NCBI GenBank assembly: GCA_035578905.1
Contig: JAQJVL010000247.1
Coordinates: 1,226,379 to 1,290,378, forward strand
Direction of reading: 5' to 3'
Source: Stictocephala bisonia
Lineage: Eukaryota > Arthropoda > Insecta > Hemiptera > Membracidae
DNA: 64,000 nucleotides
Made by a program: the position numbers and the translations under genes. Below the pieces are notes generated by a model. The model was not told where the DNA came from and did no database searches. It saw only the letters and a program-made list of their open reading frames with translations. Shown piece by piece: positions 46,917-58,271 of this stretch (position 1 is its first letter; each line of letters opens with the position of its first letter).

Positions 46917-48018
46917 CCCTTTTAACGCCAGCCTAATTTTTCATGGTGGTGCGAAAAACGCCAAGCTAATTTTCAGTAGATGTGCGAAAAACGCCAAGCC
47001 AATTTTGAGTAAAATGCAGAGTCTTGCTTAAAAATTCACAGTAAATTCATTAATTGTCATAAATTAATGAAATTAGTCTTGTTTTGTTGGTATTGAGTTG
47101 TACTATAACATAAAAATAAAAGTTTTAATTGTTGGCCATTTTTTGGTTTTGTTAACAAACAAATATAAATTTACTTTTTTTATTTTTAAAAATTGTTGTA
47201 CTTTGTAGTATCATAACATACCATAAATATCAAACCACCACATATGTTAGTATTTTATCATATAAAACATTTAATTGTTAGCACATACACAAAATTTGAA
47301 GAATTTACCTTGATATATACAGATGTTATGTTGCATTTTCCAGATATTTACATTTTGAGAAAAATCACATGTTACCATGGTAACACAATTTTTCATTTGA
47401 AGTTCATAAAAAGTATTAAATTGCACTAAAAACTTATACAACAGTCTAATATTACTAAACTAATAAACATTTGAAGAATTTACCTTGACATATACAGATG
47501 TTATGTTGCATTTTCCAGATATTTACATTTTGAGAAAATCACATGTTACCATGGTAACACAATTTTTCATTTGAAGTTCATAAAAAGTATTAAATTGCAC
47601 TAAAAACTTATACAGCAGTCTAATATTACTAAACTAATAAAATAAGCCCACTTTTTTATATTTACAGGGTCTACATACAATTTGTAAACAAACCACAAAC
47701 ACACTGAATGGATGAACTGGGTCATCTAACAAAAGTAAACAAAAACAACTTTGGTTCCATAGATAGAGTATAATGCATAGAAAAAATCCAAAGAGGTTAA
47801 AATATTTTTCTTTATGTTCCTTATATACTATAGAAAGAGTGTGCCAAATTTCATTGACTTTGATTAATATCAAAGACATGAAAAAAAAATAAAAATGAAC
47901 GATCGATATAGCGATCATTAGCAGTTTTAGCGCGACTATGAACGATCGTTATATCGATCGTCGGCGATTTTCGCACAAGTGCCGACGATCGATATAGCGA
48001 TCGTCGGCGTTAAAAGGG
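46917..48018. mobile_element. 1.1-kb TTAA-flanked piggyBac-like MITE
   Basis: TTAA at 46913-46916 and 48019-48022. Perfect 13-bp inverted terminus CCCTTTTAACGCC, a classic piggyBac-type start. The left sub-terminal region has direct repeats gtgcgaaaaacgccaagc (46952-47000). The right has three near-palindromic blocks such as acgatcgatatagcgatcgt (47895-48005). It contains a direct ~175-bp tandem duplication. No transposase. Confidence 0.9.
47296..47640. repeat. 175-bp tandem duplication
   Basis: ttgaagaatttaccttgata (47296) recurs as ttgaagaatttaccttgaca (47471), offset 175 bp, and continues with near identity to aatattactaaactaataaa. It is inside the piggyBac-like MITE. Confidence 0.92.
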
Positions 48019-48221
48019 TTAATCATCTTTTTTTTTATTTTGATGTATTTTTTTTGCGCTGAATACAAATTTGAAAACTATTTTGGTCTATTACAAATAT
48101 TTCTCGAGTAATAACGGAAAAACTACTGTCGCGGCGGATCGCGATTAGCGGCCATTACCGATCATTATATACAACAACTATTAATCACAAAAACTGAATT
48201 AACCTATATTCCCGCCGGAGT

Positions 48222-48243
48222 GACGGCCGGCAGGCCGTCACGG
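48222..48243. other. GC-rich perfect hairpin
   Basis: gtgacggcc-ggca-ggccgtcac forms a 9-bp stem with a 4-base loop in otherwise AT-rich DNA. Nearby ctgtcgcggcggatcgcgat (48126-48145) is also CpG-rich. It lacks the CTRR tail of a Helitron 3' end. Confidence 0.7.
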
Positions 48244-48685
48244 AGGCCAAACGCTCGAATTTAACGCAAATTACAAAGTTTTGTTGAGAAAATAGACAAT
48301 TAGGATAAGTTAGGTTATGTTTGGTTATGTCAGTAAAAAATGCATTTTTCGAGCTGAAAAAATAATTTTACTACAAAACCAGTTATATATTTGTGTTCAG
48401 CATAAAAAAAACATGAGAAATGAAAAAAATTTGTCAAAAAATAAAGATTTTTAAAAAAGTTAGTTTTTTCATTATTTTTTAAATCTAGTTTTTCGATTTT
48501 TCGGTAAAAAACGAGTTTTCCGCGGATGAAGTCAAACTCCTCAAGAGATATAAACTCATTTTTCACCACTTTATTAACATGAAATCGTATTTTCAGAGGT
48601 GGCAAGAAAGTGCATAATTACCAAATGTTTGATGGAAAATATTTGTTTTCATTTATTTGTGTTCATTAAAAACACATAAAATTAA

Positions 48686-49499
48686 CCCTTAGAGCTCCAT
48701 TTATACAGTGCCTATTTTCCATTAAGTGCTAATTTTGAAAAAAAAAAAAAAAATTTTAGTTGCTCATTTATTTTTTGTTGTTCTGTATAGGAAAATAAAA
48801 GATATGATAACATTTTGAAACTTTTATTAGCTTACTTTATCTTTTTTTCTTATATATGAATATGTAAATAAGCAAACTTTTACTTGAAAGTAAGCCTCAG
48901 GCATAGATCACTTTTACAGTATGAATCAATACAAAATATTATTACTATCAATAAAATATGTATAATTGAGTACATTTACTTGTACATAAACTGATAAAGA
49001 CGGGGCTTGCACATAACAACAATTAAGTAAATATATATATAGCACTTGATTACGATGTATTTAGTACCTGCCACAAAATCAAAATTGGTCGGATTATTTA
49101 TATTGACACTTAAAATTAATAAATTACTAACATATATTAAACTAAAGTAATGATAAAACAACTAAATACACAGTTTCAAAGCTGTAAGGCGGCGGACAGT
49201 GACAACCGCTGGGCTAGACAGTGGCTGCGCGTATATGCGCTTGTGGCATTGGGCGGCGCAGCGGAAATGTACACTGCAAGACAAAAACCAGTCTGAAAGT
49301 AATTGACAGACCAACACAAGGTCGCGAGTCACACAATGTGTCTCTTGAGTCACCGCTCATAACCCAAACACACTACCAGATTAAATTAGAAACATTATTA
49401 CAAAAATAATGTTTTTCTAATTATTACGCGTATATGCGCTTACGGCGTTTAGAGCAAAGTCAACATATGCGCGTATATACGTTTACGGCGTGGTAAGGG
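48686..49499. mobile_element. 814-bp TTAA-flanked piggyBac-like MITE
   Basis: TTAA at 48682-48685 and 49500-49503. Ends CCCTTAGAGCTCC and, inverted, CCCTTACCACGCC. Right sub-terminal region has three copies of a (g)cgcgtatatgcgctta(c)ggc-type block (about 49225, 49427, 49468), again palindrome-like and CpG-containing. No transposase. Confidence 0.75.
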
Positions 49500-49669
49500 T
49501 TAAGATAATTGTCGAAAAATAATCAATTTTAAAAATGTTGGTTTTTTATCTGTCCGTTGAAAAATGAGTTTTCAGTAGTTCAAATCAACTTCAGTAAATA
49601 CTAATTTCACCATTTTTTTATATAAGAAATTATATTTTCGGGAGTGTCTTGAAAGTGCATAAAGTAGGC

Positions 49670-52600
49670 TACAGTAATTACCTCAGGTAGGCCAAGCCCA
49701 ATTGTGCAGTTTTAAGTCACCTCATGAATTTGAAAAACATGTTCTCTACTAGGTTAAAAACTACCTTGATTTTTAGAAAAACAGGTTAGATTTTTTTATT
49801 TGGTACGGAAATGTTGTTTTATATCAAAATAGGCATAGCCTACTGACAAAAACTCACTCGTAAATTGAGATAACCCTCATAGGCCTATGTCTTCTTTGTT
49901 TATTACATTTTTGTTCATCATTATTCACTGTACTGCTGGGAAGAAACTTGATTTCATTCAAACTGTAGTCTAATATGAGTTTGATTGAAGACCACTGTAT
50001 ACTGATGTCATATTGAAGCCACTAACTATTTCACTTCTGCTATTGTGGCTTATTAGTAGAAAGTTTAGGCTATTTATGCTGTGCTATATTAAGTGAGGTT
50101 TGTTTTATCATGCTTAATAAAGTCTCTACTTACATCCTGCAGATTAATATATTAGTATATATTAATATATTATATATATTAATATATATATTATATACCT
50201 AATATATTAATATATTAGGTCCGCAAGTTTGCCTATTAATGGACATGGCTGCCATGCCTGTTACATTATTTAGCTCCAGTTTATAATTCACTGTTATTAA
50301 ATGTTGTGATCTTAATTAAATTAACCTAGCTTAACCAGATTAATACTTTATTTTAAAAATTCAAGTTTTGATTTTAATTCACGTGCCTGGCCTGCATGTA
50401 TAAATATGCAAATTTGTTTTTTGTGGTTAATAGTTGGTGTTAATGAAGATCGCTTTATGACCATTAATTATGATTTGTTGCAAAAGTAGTTTTAAAATCG
50501 TGATTTAAAATAATAATTGTTTATGAAATTTCACAACATTTAATCTAGAACAACATACCCTCAAAACAATTTTTAAAATATTCAAAATGTTCTATTAATA
50601 TAAATTCAATTCCACCAAAACACACTATTTTTTCATATGGAAACTGGTGAGAATCATCATTCCATTACACTTTGTCTACATTTCACTGAGTTCAAAATTA
50701 GGCAAATTTAGAGTTCAAAATTAGACACATTTAAAAACAAAATGTTTTAAAGTCACAATTGCGATGCTCATTACTGATAGTAACAATTTGACTGTTGCAA
50801 GAACGACGGCAATGACTTAAAGGGTTAAAGGCTTTAAGAAGGATTTAATTGTTTTATATGTTGAACTATCTGGGAAATATAAAAAAATTACTTTTTATTT
50901 AGGCCCTACTTATTTATTCTTAAGACGCAATGGTCAAGAACTGGGCGAATATGGATTTCGAATGAGTGTAGGTTTACTGTTCTTATACCAATGGAGAGTA
51001 GACCAAAACACCCTTCCTTATATCGGTTATTATCAATACGTTCTTTTTTGCTTGATATGTTTAAATGTAAACGTTATAATACTGTGCATCATTAAGTTGT
51101 TAGGATGGATTTCTAATCTGTATAAAATAAATAACTTAATTAACTATTAATTTTGTTTTTATCAGTATTAATTGGTTGTTAATAGGTTCATGAAGAGATG
51201 CAGGTCAATATTGACCCATACCACCTTATGACCCATGCTATACTTCTTTAGGCGGGTAGTCTGTCAAATCTGACTCACACATCTAGTTTTTTTTCAGTAG
51301 TAATCTGAATATCTAAAGCCAATTTTAAGCATTATTGTATACTGTTGTAGGACACAAGAAAGTCTTTTAGGAACAGTGGGTCAAATATGACTCATTTAAA
51401 ATATACAAAATAGACTATAAATAAAAATGAAAATTGACCACTTTACGATAATTTTGAGGTATGAATCTTGATTGTAATCTTCTAAAAAATTATGTGTTTT
51501 GAACTTGTCATATGGAATTTTTTTTAATCTTAAAAAATGAGTTTGTTTTGTCATTCTGAATGTGTTTATAGATATCCCATATTCAGTTGTTCATTACTGT
51601 TGGACACGTCGACATCTGTCTACAGTGTGTGATGTTGAGCCTTTCTTGAAGGCTGTTAGAAAGTTTAGAAAAATCATTTGGCCATTAACATGAATATGAG
51701 TGTTACACACTGTTTTAGATATATTTGGTGTGGTGGTCAGTGTTTAAACAGAATCTGTGGTTATTTGGTAGAAGGAACTTAACATATACTACACTAAAAC
51801 GTAAAAATTTGTAACAGGCTGTGCTCTTTATATTCCTCTTCATGGGACTTAGGTTGTACTAGGTGACAAGGTATAGAGGTAGCAATACTAATGTTGCTGA
51901 TTATGAAACAACATGGCAGGTAACATGATATTTCTCTTTAGGACTAAAACTTCAAAAAGTAATAAGACATTTTGTTTTACCAACTAATACAAACACCCTT
52001 TAATTTGCATATAATATCAAAGTGTTTTTTGTAGTATAATAATTGAATAGTAATTTTTTTCAGAATAAATTAATGATACACCTCTCATTTGATTGAACAA
52101 TTTATAATTAAGCTGTATTATATCAGTTTTTGCAGGAAATTCCATGTTAAAGTCACAAATAACTTTAAAAAAAATAAAAGTCTTATGTATATATGACGTT
52201 TTAGTGATACCAACTCTGTGTTCTTTGCCCATAGTTGCACCCCAATTATCAGATAACAATCCACCAGATAGGTATTTAACTTTTGAACAAACTCAAACTA
52301 TAATTAGTGGTTCTTTTGTAACCCCATGAATGATTATTGAGACTTATTTATTTTCACTGGCAAGCTACGGTTAAATTAGGTACATTCTTGTAATGAGACA
52401 TGTGTGAGACAGTATTAAGACACAATAAATATTTATGTACAGTACTGCTAATTCAATGCTCTTTAAGTTTATTTAATAACAATTGGCACCTAAACAGTTA
52501 AAAGAAAATTCTTTCCCCTGCTGAAAATACATATATACTTGTATGTGAATTTTTATTTTCAATAAAATAGAGATGTATTATTTTTGAATCTAATAGATCC

Positions 52601-53097
52601 TTTTTTGTTTCAGGATTTATTGAAAAACTGTTTTTATGAAGAGGAGAATAAATCAGCCTGTTTAAAGATAACTTTGGAGCTTAAATAGCTAACAAACATG
52701 GATACATAAACCGTGCATCTGTGGTTTTAGGAAATTTCAGCTTGGGCTGGGGGATACTAATATGTTTACAAATTACAAAACTTTTTCATGACAACAGTGG
52801 ATTGTAGTATAGTTTTAATTATATAAAGTTCGGTACTAAAGTGTTAATCTGTTGTGTTGCAAGACGGTTATTATCATTACTATTTTGATTGACTCAGGAG
52901 CCAGTAATTAAATAGTTTGAAATACGCTTATTTAAAGTTTTGAAATGTGATAAAGTTAGTTACTTCTTGTGGTACAATTAAATTTATTTCTTCATTTTCT
53001 TCTAGTCTTTACTTTTATTAATGATTAAATTAATGAAGGAATTTATTGTTGGTTCAACAAATTTAGCTTAAATTAGTTTTTATAAAATCAAGTCGGA
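49670..53097. other. AT-rich intergenic DNA upstream of TRABID
   Basis: No gene supported. A short R1 fragment lies at 50925-50975 (cttaagacgcaatggtcaag, cgaatatggatttcgaatga). An agggttaa word at 50821 resembles a TTAA-element right end without a partner. A non-coding first exon of TRABID may lie here, but no promoter motif is clear. Confidence 0.4.
50197..50220. other. 24-bp perfect AT-rich palindrome
   Basis: acctaatatatt and its exact complement form a perfect palindrome next to a run of attaatata words (50146-50196). It could be a cruciform-prone site or a small MITE. The sequence gives no function. Confidence 0.7.
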
Positions 53098-53272
53098 ATG
53101 AGCGAGGATGCAAAATGGGTATGCGAATATTGTACCTACGAAAACTTCCCTTCAGCTCTGAAATGTACAATGTGTCGAGGTAGCAAACCTTTATTGAATG
53201 AAGACATTTTTCGTCTACGAGATGAGTCACCAAACAGCAGAGAAGACATGGTCCGGACTCCTTCGGGTGGAG
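53098..53272 (+). CDS. Trabid: TRABID/ZRANB1 deubiquitinase, exon 1 (NZF1)
   Basis: ATG at 53098 begins MSEDAKWVCEYCTYENFPSA, the almost invariant start of TRABID proteins. The first Npl4-type zinc finger spans residues 7-30 (W-x-C-x2-C-x3-N-x6-C-x2-C, with the ubiquitin-contacting T-Y pair). In known orthologues NZF1 selects K29/K33-linked chains. The exon ends at ggtggag followed by gtaagc, phase 1. TRABID is a cytosolic and nuclear OTU deubiquitinase linked to Wnt and immune signalling. Six exons here total about 494 codons, against about 700 in the human protein. Confidence 0.95.
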
Positions 53273-54387
53273 GTAAGCAAAAACTAGTTTTCTACGCTGT
53301 AGACAATTTTTCTTTTTCTAAATAAAAATAGGATATTTTTAGGTATTAGAGTAGATTCTCATTTATCCGATATGACAGCCATACTATTCGTACTGGACAT
53401 TTTTTCAATGTATTGTCTCTGTACATGTTTTCCTATGTGTTGTGTTAGTGAACTAGTCTAATCAGCAAATTTACTGATATAATGTATATTTCCTATTGAA
53501 CGATTGTATTCATGAAATTTTTGTTAATCTATAGAATAGATTTGTCACTGTAAGTGTGCTGTTAACATGAATTTAAAGAAATATTGAAGGTACGTTTTAA
53601 TGGAAGGAGGATAAATATTGGTGGTGTGAGAATTGAGTTTATTAGCTTTGCTGGCGATATGACAAAGTAAGGTACCTAGTGTTTATAGAATTAATAAACA
53701 AGTTAAATACAGTAATTGAGAGTGCAGGATCAAAACTAACAAAAATAAAAAAAGATGATGGTAGAGGAAGAGAAGGAGGAATGAGTGAATAATAAACGAA
53801 AGGGTAAATCAATAGAGTTTGCTTGATGCTTCAGGGTTTGTTTAAGCAAAGATGTACATTTGATTTATTTAATACGCTACCTACCTTAGATGAACTAAGG
53901 TGTTTGTTTTCATCATTATTTACTCTCCCTCTGAAATCTGTTCAAAGTAATTTGTTCACTTACTGTTCTACAAACATACACATATATATATATATATATA
54001 TAAGGAAATTCTTAGTGTTAGATGTGTGGAAGTGTTTGTACAAGATTGAAATCTTTAGCACAGGATGGTGTTATAGCAATGTCTTGGTCTATTAACGCGA
54101 AAATATGAAATCACCATTGGTTTTGGAACAGAGGCCAGGTTCAGAGCCAAGAATTATCAGTTTAATCCAACTTTGGCTTGTGCATTTTCTGTGGAGATGT
54201 AATAGAGGTACTTTTGTGTAGGGCTCCACCTTATATGATTGGTGTCTGGTGTGGAGTGGAAGTTGACTGAATCTGTTTTTCTGTTAGATTTGCAAAATGC
54301 AACTGTTTTGCACCTTTTTACTGATAGTAAGAGGAGGAGGCCACATTTTACTCGTGTTTATTAATTTATTTATTTAGACTACATATA

Positions 54388-55731
54388 CGAGGGGTATCCA
54401 AAAAGTAAGTTTCCCTGTTCTGTAAAAAGACGTGTGCGTAACACAGCGTGCAGCTGTGGGCGGGGATATTTAGCGCGGTTCGGTTGGCAACAGGTGCGCC
54501 GGTCACTGGCGCATTGTCACGCTGCTCAGTCAGTTGCTGCCCAAACATTATGGAGACTCCACTGCGTTCTGCCGCCAGTTGCGAAGTCCGTAGTGTTATT
54601 CGTTTCTTGACCGCCAAAAACGTAACTGCCGTTGAAATTCATCGTCAGTTGTGTCAAGTGTATGGTGAACATGTTTTGTCCGTTCAGATGGTCCGTCGTT
54701 GGCGTGCAATGTTTTTGGAGGGAAGAGAAAATGTTCATGACGATGAGCGTAATGGCCGACCGGCCAGTTCTCGGCAACCAGACGTCATTAATGCTGTACG
54801 AGCAGTTATTGACAATGATAAGCGAGTGACTCTCGATGAAATTATGGGTAAACTGCCGTCAAGTTTTGAAGTTAGCCGGTCATCTGTGCACAATATCATG
54901 ACAGAAGATCTTCAGCTTGCAAAAGTGTGTGCAAGATGGGTGCCTCGCTTATTGAGCGATGCCCATAAACAACAACGAATGGCTGCTGCCCAGTCTTTCT
55001 TGCGATTGTTTGACGATGAAGATGAAAACCTTTTCAGTAGAATAGTCACTGGTGATGAAACATAGATTCACCACTCAACTCCAGAAACCAAACGCCAGAG
55101 TATGGTGTGGCAAAAAAAAGGAGAGGCAGCTCCTCAAAAAGCCAAAGTTTTTGAGTCAGCAGGAAAGGTAATGGCTACAGTTTTTTGGGACTGCCGTGGA
55201 GTGTTATTGATTGACTATCTTCCTCGTGGCGAAACCATAAATGCAGAAAGGTATTGTGAAGTTCTCACCAGACTTCGGCGGGCAATACTGAATAAACGGC
55301 GCGGACTTTTGTCGCGCACGGTTCTGCTTATTCACGATAACGCCCGACCACACGCTGCTCGTGCAACAATGGAACTTTTGAGGAAATTTAAGTGGGATGT
55401 TTTTGGTCATCCTCCATACTCACCAGATCTTGCGCCTAGCGATTTTCATCTGTTTCCGGAGCTCAAAAGACACCTTGGCGGTCGGCGATTTGCCAACAGC
55501 GATGACCTTCAAAATGAGGTGGATACTTGGCTTAAAAATTTGGCGGGTGAATTTTGTGATGCTGGAATAAAAAAACTACTTCCTAGATACCAAGAGTGTT
55601 TAGAAAGGGATGGTAACTATGTAGAAAAATAAGGTATGATGTAAAAAGTTGAATAAATGTGTTTCAGTTATTTTTTGAGTCTTTTTAACTTTTTCATAAT
55701 TAATGGAAACTTACTTTTTGGATACCCCTCG
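54388..55731 (+). mobile_element. Near-intact mariner element (1,344 bp)
   Basis: TA target duplications at 54386-54387 and 55732-55733. Perfect 27-bp inverted terminus beginning CGAGGGGTATCCAAAAAGTA. It contains one transposase reading frame in the same orientation as TRABID, spoiled by a single stop. Perfect ends and an otherwise open frame imply recent insertion. Confidence 0.96.
54550..55632 (+). pseudogene. mariner transposase (DD34D) with one in-frame stop
   Basis: The ATG at 54550 opens 171 codons to TAG at 55063-55065. The same frame then continues 188 codons to TAA at 55630-55632, giving a 360-codon span. N-terminal part: paired helix-turn-helix (LTAKNVTAVEIHRQLCQVYG, WRAMFLEGRENVHDDERNGR). 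Catalytic part: VTGDET directly before the stop, LLIHDNARPHAARA, and HPPYSPDLAPSDFHLFPELK. 34 residues separate the second and third Asp, the DD34D signature of true mariners. The stop sits where mariners have Trp (GDE-x-W), consistent with a single TGG-to-TAG change. No frameshift. Probably inactive as it stands. Confidence 0.95.
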
Positions 55732-55796
55732 TATGTAGAAAATATTAATGGACATATAAATTACTTCATGTTTAATTAATAATTGTTTGAATGTAG

Positions 55797-56139
55797 GCGT
55801 TTCACCGGGATGTGGACCTTCTCCAAGGGAAGTACGGGCAGCACGTGACTCATGGTACTGCGAGGTATGCTCACATCCCAATTGGGCGCGTGCAAAGGAA
55901 TGTGCCGAGTGTCATTCTATTCGCCAGTTCTCTGCTGCTGATCTGGCGGAACAGCTGCGGCCTCTGCGGATTGAGAATGCTGAGGCGGCCAAGCCTGTTA
56001 AGTGGACATGCCCCATATGCACTTATGACAACTGGCCACGAGCTACCCGCTGTGTCATGTGTGGTTCTGCTCCCCGTGTAAGCCCGATGGAAGGTGCAGG
56101 TAGCATCATCATCGAGGAGAACCTAGCCTCCGTTAAAAG
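55797..56139 (+). CDS. Trabid: TRABID exon 2 (NZF2 and NZF3)
   Basis: Acceptor gaatgtag (AG 55795-55796), entry phase 1, donor aaaag followed by gtaagt, exit phase 2. It encodes NZF2 (residues about 78-97, WYCEVCSHPNWARAKECAEC) and NZF3 (about 128-147, WTCPICTYDNWPRATRCVMC), joined by a charged linker. NZF3 has the T-Y ubiquitin-contact pair. NZF2 has S-H at that place, so its ubiquitin binding may be weak, while all four Cys ligands are present. The tail SIIIEENLASVKR matches the conserved region after NZF3. Confidence 0.95.
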
Positions 56140-56976
56140 GTAAGTCCTTTTTAACCTAAAGAAGTATTATTTATATTAAAGTAAACACTGTTGACTGGCT
56201 CAGTGTTATAAATAAATTTCAATATATAAATACATTAACATTCCAATGTTTGTTAAATGTTATTTCTCTGAAAAAATAGGCTATACTCAAGATAAGTTGT
56301 GAAACGAGGTACTCATTGTAATATCAATGAGTTTGCAAACAGGCTACCGGTACAATAGTAATTTGATGCATAACTTTTTAATGTTTAGACCTATTAAAAA
56401 CCTATATATCAATGTCTCGGTTGATAAGCGTTTTAGCTGTTGTTAAATTTACAAGATTTTAATATAGTTAAATAGTGAATTAGAATTTGAGAAACTTATG
56501 TTTTCTTCTGATTCCTTATGGGAAATTTCCCTGATGTAGCAAAATTTGATATTTGCTTACAAAAGATGATATTTCTATAGTATCAATATGTTGAGTTTCA
56601 CTGTAATAATAATTTAATATATTGCAAAAAAAAAAAAAAAAAAAAACTTGTATCACAAACGTCATTGTAAAATTTGCTATTAAAATAAGAATTCATGGAG
56701 TCAGTTGGTTGAATGTCTTGTCAAGGTTCTTAAGCTAAAGCCTACTTGTAATTTGTCAAATAAGGTATCATCTGTATCATTTAGTCATGTCAAAAATCCG
56801 GAATAAATGAGACTATACATTTCATGCTTATTTATTAAGAGGGCTAAGGACATTAAAATTATTGTGATTAGATGCAGTGTTACAGTAAGAAAATTGTCAA
56901 TAATATAATGATTTAACGAGGTTATAAACATAAAGGTGCATATATCTAGTCATTATTAAAATGCCAGTTGTCAATA

Positions 56977-58270
56977 CAGTAGTCCCTCATTAATCCGACA
57001 CAATTCAGACCAGGTATGTGTTGGATTAGTGAAAAAGCCGGATTACTGGAGTTCAATTGTAAAACATGATTAAATTACATAATAGAATGTATATTGTAAC
57101 TAAAAAAGTAAATTTTTACAATAAAGATGTACAATAGTTTCAAAGTAAGAAAAGTATGGTACACCAGTTGAAACGTGTTACATAACACTGTTGCATATGA
57201 ATCAAAAACAAGTTAAAAAGCTTACAACAATTGGAAACATTAATCCTTTAAAACTTTGCAAAAAAGAAAAAAATAGTTAAAATAAAATTTAACTATTGAT
57301 AAAACTAAAAAAAATAGTAACATTATTAAGAGTTGTCTTGTGCTGACAGAATATTACCATAAAAATGTATTTTTCAATTACATTTCCTATTATTTTTAAA
57401 TACAATGTTTTGCATTTTTAATAAAATGTCTAAACAAAGAAACTCTAATATATATTTACCTATCTATAAACACCTTACAACTATTATACACTATAAAACT
57501 AGAAGCATAATCATTTTCATGAGATATGAATTGTAAACAGAATGGAATGTTGCCATCAGGTGTTTTTATCGGGCAGGATGTGATAAGAAAGTGTCAGGAT
57601 AAACATTCTTACATTCTTACATTCTTACATATGAGACGCCGACACAACGTTGTGCGTATTTTAAGGCGAATATGAATGGTTTTATGAGTGTAGGATGAGT
57701 GTAGATGAGTGTAGTCTGGTTACTAACTGAGTTCAACTGTTCCTCAGAAAGGGCAATTTATTAATAGCCCAACAGCCAGGGCAACTAAGGGACCTACAGC
57801 TTTACGTGGAATCCGAACCACGTAGTGCTGGTCTGATTTTCAGCTAATTGACAAGCCTGATGCTCAGTTATCTCCCCCACACAACATCCGCACAATGATT
57901 ACCAAGTGTGGGGCTCAGGACGATATTCCTCTTTACTGCATTTGGAATTCTAATGTTATCTATTCTTCAAGTGCTGATAGTACTGATAAGGAAAAGGCCG
58001 ACTGTGGGCAGATATTTTCTAACGAAGTTATTTTATTTATCTTACGGTCTGAAAAAAGTTATTTCGTTTATCTTTTGATCAGAATTTGTCGTTTCATTGT
58101 TCTGTTTATCAGCACTTTTCACTCCTGAAACATTCCTGATATGAAAGCTATCTCCCCCTTTGGTTTTCTGGAACCAGAACTGGTTCTGGTTCTTTTATCA
58201 ATACGATAGAACCGGCCGGATTACTGGGGGGGCCGGACTGGCGCAGGGCCGGATTATAGAGGGACTACTG
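56977..58270. mobile_element. 1.3-kb Tigger-like element with nested R1
   Basis: TA duplications at 56975-56976 and 58271-58272. Termini CAGTAGTCCCTCATTAATCC and, inverted, CAGTAGTCCCTCTATAATCC. Sub-terminal ccggatta(c/t)tgg occurs on both sides. The interior has no recognisable transposase; an R1 copy (57631-57907) is inserted in it. The TIR type is the common 'CAGTA(G)TCCCTC.. ..ATCCG' Tigger end. Confidence 0.9.
57631..57907 (+). repeat. Dispersed repeat R1, nested in Tigger-like element
   Basis: gagacgccgacacaacgttg start; then aaggcgaatatgaatgg, ctgttcctcagaaagggcaa, cagccagggcaactaaggga, ggaatccgaaccacgtagtg. Preceded by three attcttac repeats. The best-preserved copy of the family's 5' two-thirds. 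Confidence 0.88.
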
Positions 58271-58271
58271 T

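Larger units (their letters stand above)
46700..48640. repeat. Inverted-repeat element interrupted by a TTAA element
   Basis: The left arm (46700-46862: gtttggtaactatgcacttt, ttaccgaaaaattcgaaaaa) is matched in inverted orientation at 48470-48640 (attttt.cggtaaaaaacga, gaaagtgcataattaccaaa). A third copy, in the orientation of the right arm, lies at about 49520-49665. The piggyBac-like element at 46917-48018 sits just inside the left arm. Confidence 0.6.
53273..55796 (+). other. TRABID intron 1
   Basis: Starts gtaagc, ends gaatgtag. It holds a decayed Tigger-type left end near 53347 (gagtagattctcatttatcc), a (TA)n run near 53983 and the mariner at 54388-55731, which ends only 65 bp before exon 2. 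Confidence 0.85.

Noticed and set aside
48222..48243. GC hairpin as a Helitron 3' end
   Set aside because: No CTRR after the hairpin, no TC start upstream, no Rep/helicase.
48330..48605. 91-codon minus frame rich in Phe/Lys/Asn
   Set aside because: AT-rich composition and within an inverted-repeat arm; chance frame.
50815..50826. cttaaagggttaa as right end of another TTAA element
   Set aside because: No matching left end found within several kb.
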